NCBI GenBank assembly: GCA_030447865.1
Contig: JAUJOD010000002.1
Span: forward strand, 644,473-708,472
Length of the DNA stretch: 64,000 nucleotides
Direction of reading: 5' to 3'
Source of the DNA: Nocardioidaceae bacterium
Lineage (GTDB): Bacteria; Actinomycetota; Actinomycetes; Propionibacteriales; Nocardioidaceae
This document shows positions 63,393 to 64,000 of the stretch, piece after piece; the stretch's first letter is position 1; each line of letters starts with the position of its first letter. Made by a program: the position numbers and the translations under genes. The notes under the pieces are model-generated. The model was not told where the DNA came from. It was given only the letters and a program-made list of their open reading frames with translations, and did not search any database.

Positions 63393-64000
63393 TTAGGCCG
63401 GCTCATCAACTAAAGCGACAGGCGTCGGCCGATCCGCGGCCGCTGGAATCGCGCGGCCCAGCCAGCCGAGCACCAGCATCCCCGCGAACGCGGCGGCTGC
63501 AACCACCGCCCAAGGAAGCCACGCTGCGACGGCGAACAAGGCAACGACCGCGGGCGCCAGCACCTGCGCGGTCGTGAACGCGTACTGGTAGGTGGCCATG
63601 TAGCCGGCGCGGCTTTCCCTCGGCGGCAGGGCCTCCGACAGTGCGCCGGAGACCGGGAAGAACACCTTCGTACCGGCCACCAACAGCGCCCAGGTTACGA
63701 AGGCGTACGGCACCAGCCAGCCGGCAGGCACCCACAGCATGAGCCCAGTCAGCACGGCCCACACCACATAGCTCAAGGCACCGGCCCGCAACGACTGGGT
63801 ACGTCGATAGCCACGCAATGCGTCGACCACCTTGACGCCGTACACACTGGCGAGCAGCGTGCCGGCGGCCAGCAGCGCGCCGGGTAGCCATGCCGGTCCG
63901 TCGAGCACGTCCACGACGAAGAACGGCATGCCCACCAACGCGAAGTCCACGGCAAGCCCCACCAGACACACCGCCGCGATGAGCGCGAGGTAGCGGCGGT
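63393..64000 (-). CDS. MFS transporter, partial (5' end beyond the window)
   Basis: At least 200 residues of a major-facilitator C-terminal half: VDFALVGMPFFVVDVLDG, a gate loop KVVDALRGYRRTQSLR and at least five further helices. The frame stays open to the window edge (RYLALIAAVCLVG), so the N-terminal half is missing. Substrate unknown; efflux type is plausible. Confidence 0.8.
   Translation of the reverse strand, partial: RRYLALIAAVCLVGLAVDFALVGMPFFVVDVLDGPAWLPGALLAAGTLLASVYGVKVVDALRGYRRTQSLRAGALSYVVWAVLTGLMLWVPAGWLVPYAFVTWALLVAGTKVFFPVSGALSEALPPRESRAGYMATYQYAFTTAQVLAPAVVALFAVAAWLPWAVVAAAAFAGMLVLGWLGRAIPAAADRPTPVALVDEPA

Overview
The window is high-GC DNA (about two thirds G+C by eye) from an actinobacterium. 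The evidence is the gene order tig-clpP1-clpP2-clpX ... valS ... folC-ndk-mreBCD-mrdA-rodA ... rne-rplU-rpmA-obg ... nadD-rsfS ... leuS, Streptomyces-type LeuS, a separate MreBCD/RodA/PBP2 operon, common GTG/TTG starts and many predicted leaderless promoters. A Propionibacteriales/Nocardioides-like organism fits, but that is inference.

Layout. 1-3.7 kb: degV and leuS (minus), with a leucine leader-peptide attenuator in front of leuS. 3.7-13.2 kb: accessory genes inserted in the conserved order: a ureohydrolase, a glutathionyl-hydroquinone-reductase-like protein, a secreted S55-type peptidase homologue, exonuclease III, a PIG-V-like mannosyltransferase, a CYTH-CHAD protein, an unusually low-GC unknown gene and tRNA-Ala(GGC). 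13.5-15.9 kb: a broken NUDIX gene, then the minus-strand operon small membrane protein-nadD-rsfS-histidine phosphatase. 16-19.4 kb: three exported proteins (RTX-like repeat protein, CapA lipoprotein, M28 peptidase). 19.7-25.7 kb: obg, rpmA, rplU, rne and the DUF2344 protein, with an extended L27. 25.8-29.8 kb: an accessory block (MFS, HIT, TrmO-like, two broken genes, SRPBCC) separating the DUF2344 gene from its usual radical-SAM partner at 29.8-31.7 kb. 31.8-40.4 kb: the shape/division operon mreB-mreC-mreD-mrdA-rodA, then ndk, DUF4233 and folC. 40.5-44.6 kb: a two-component system, a SHOCT protein and an ABC exporter whose ATPase gene is frameshifted. 44.7-50.3 kb: valS followed by a type III polyketide synthase, an isoprenylcysteine-methyltransferase-like protein and an FAD oxygenase, resembling the srsABC phenolic-lipid operon of Streptomyces griseus. 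50.3-56.5 kb: a decayed vapBC, clpX-clpP2-clpP1, NUDIX, SRPBCC, trigger factor and tRNA-Pro. 56.6-64 kb: an accessory tail with GNATs, tRNA-Gly, mazEF, DinB proteins, kinases, a relE relic, an AlkX/YcaQ-like glycosylase and a partial MFS gene cut by the window edge.

Three themes stand out. First, at least 22 protein starts plus the leuS leader peptide have a TANNNT -10 box ending 5-8 nt before the start codon, so leaderless transcription looks common here. Second, several roughly 50-bp palindromic intergenic elements occur; two copies 9 kb apart are 90% identical, and another sits exactly where the vapB antitoxin homology stops. Third, housekeeping genes are intact while accessory blocks carry frameshifted genes, which looks like turnover of inserted material in a conserved backbone. 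The strongest candidates for something new are the leuS attenuator with a leaderless leader peptide, the repeat-bearing C-terminal tail on ribosomal protein L27 and the palindromic element family.
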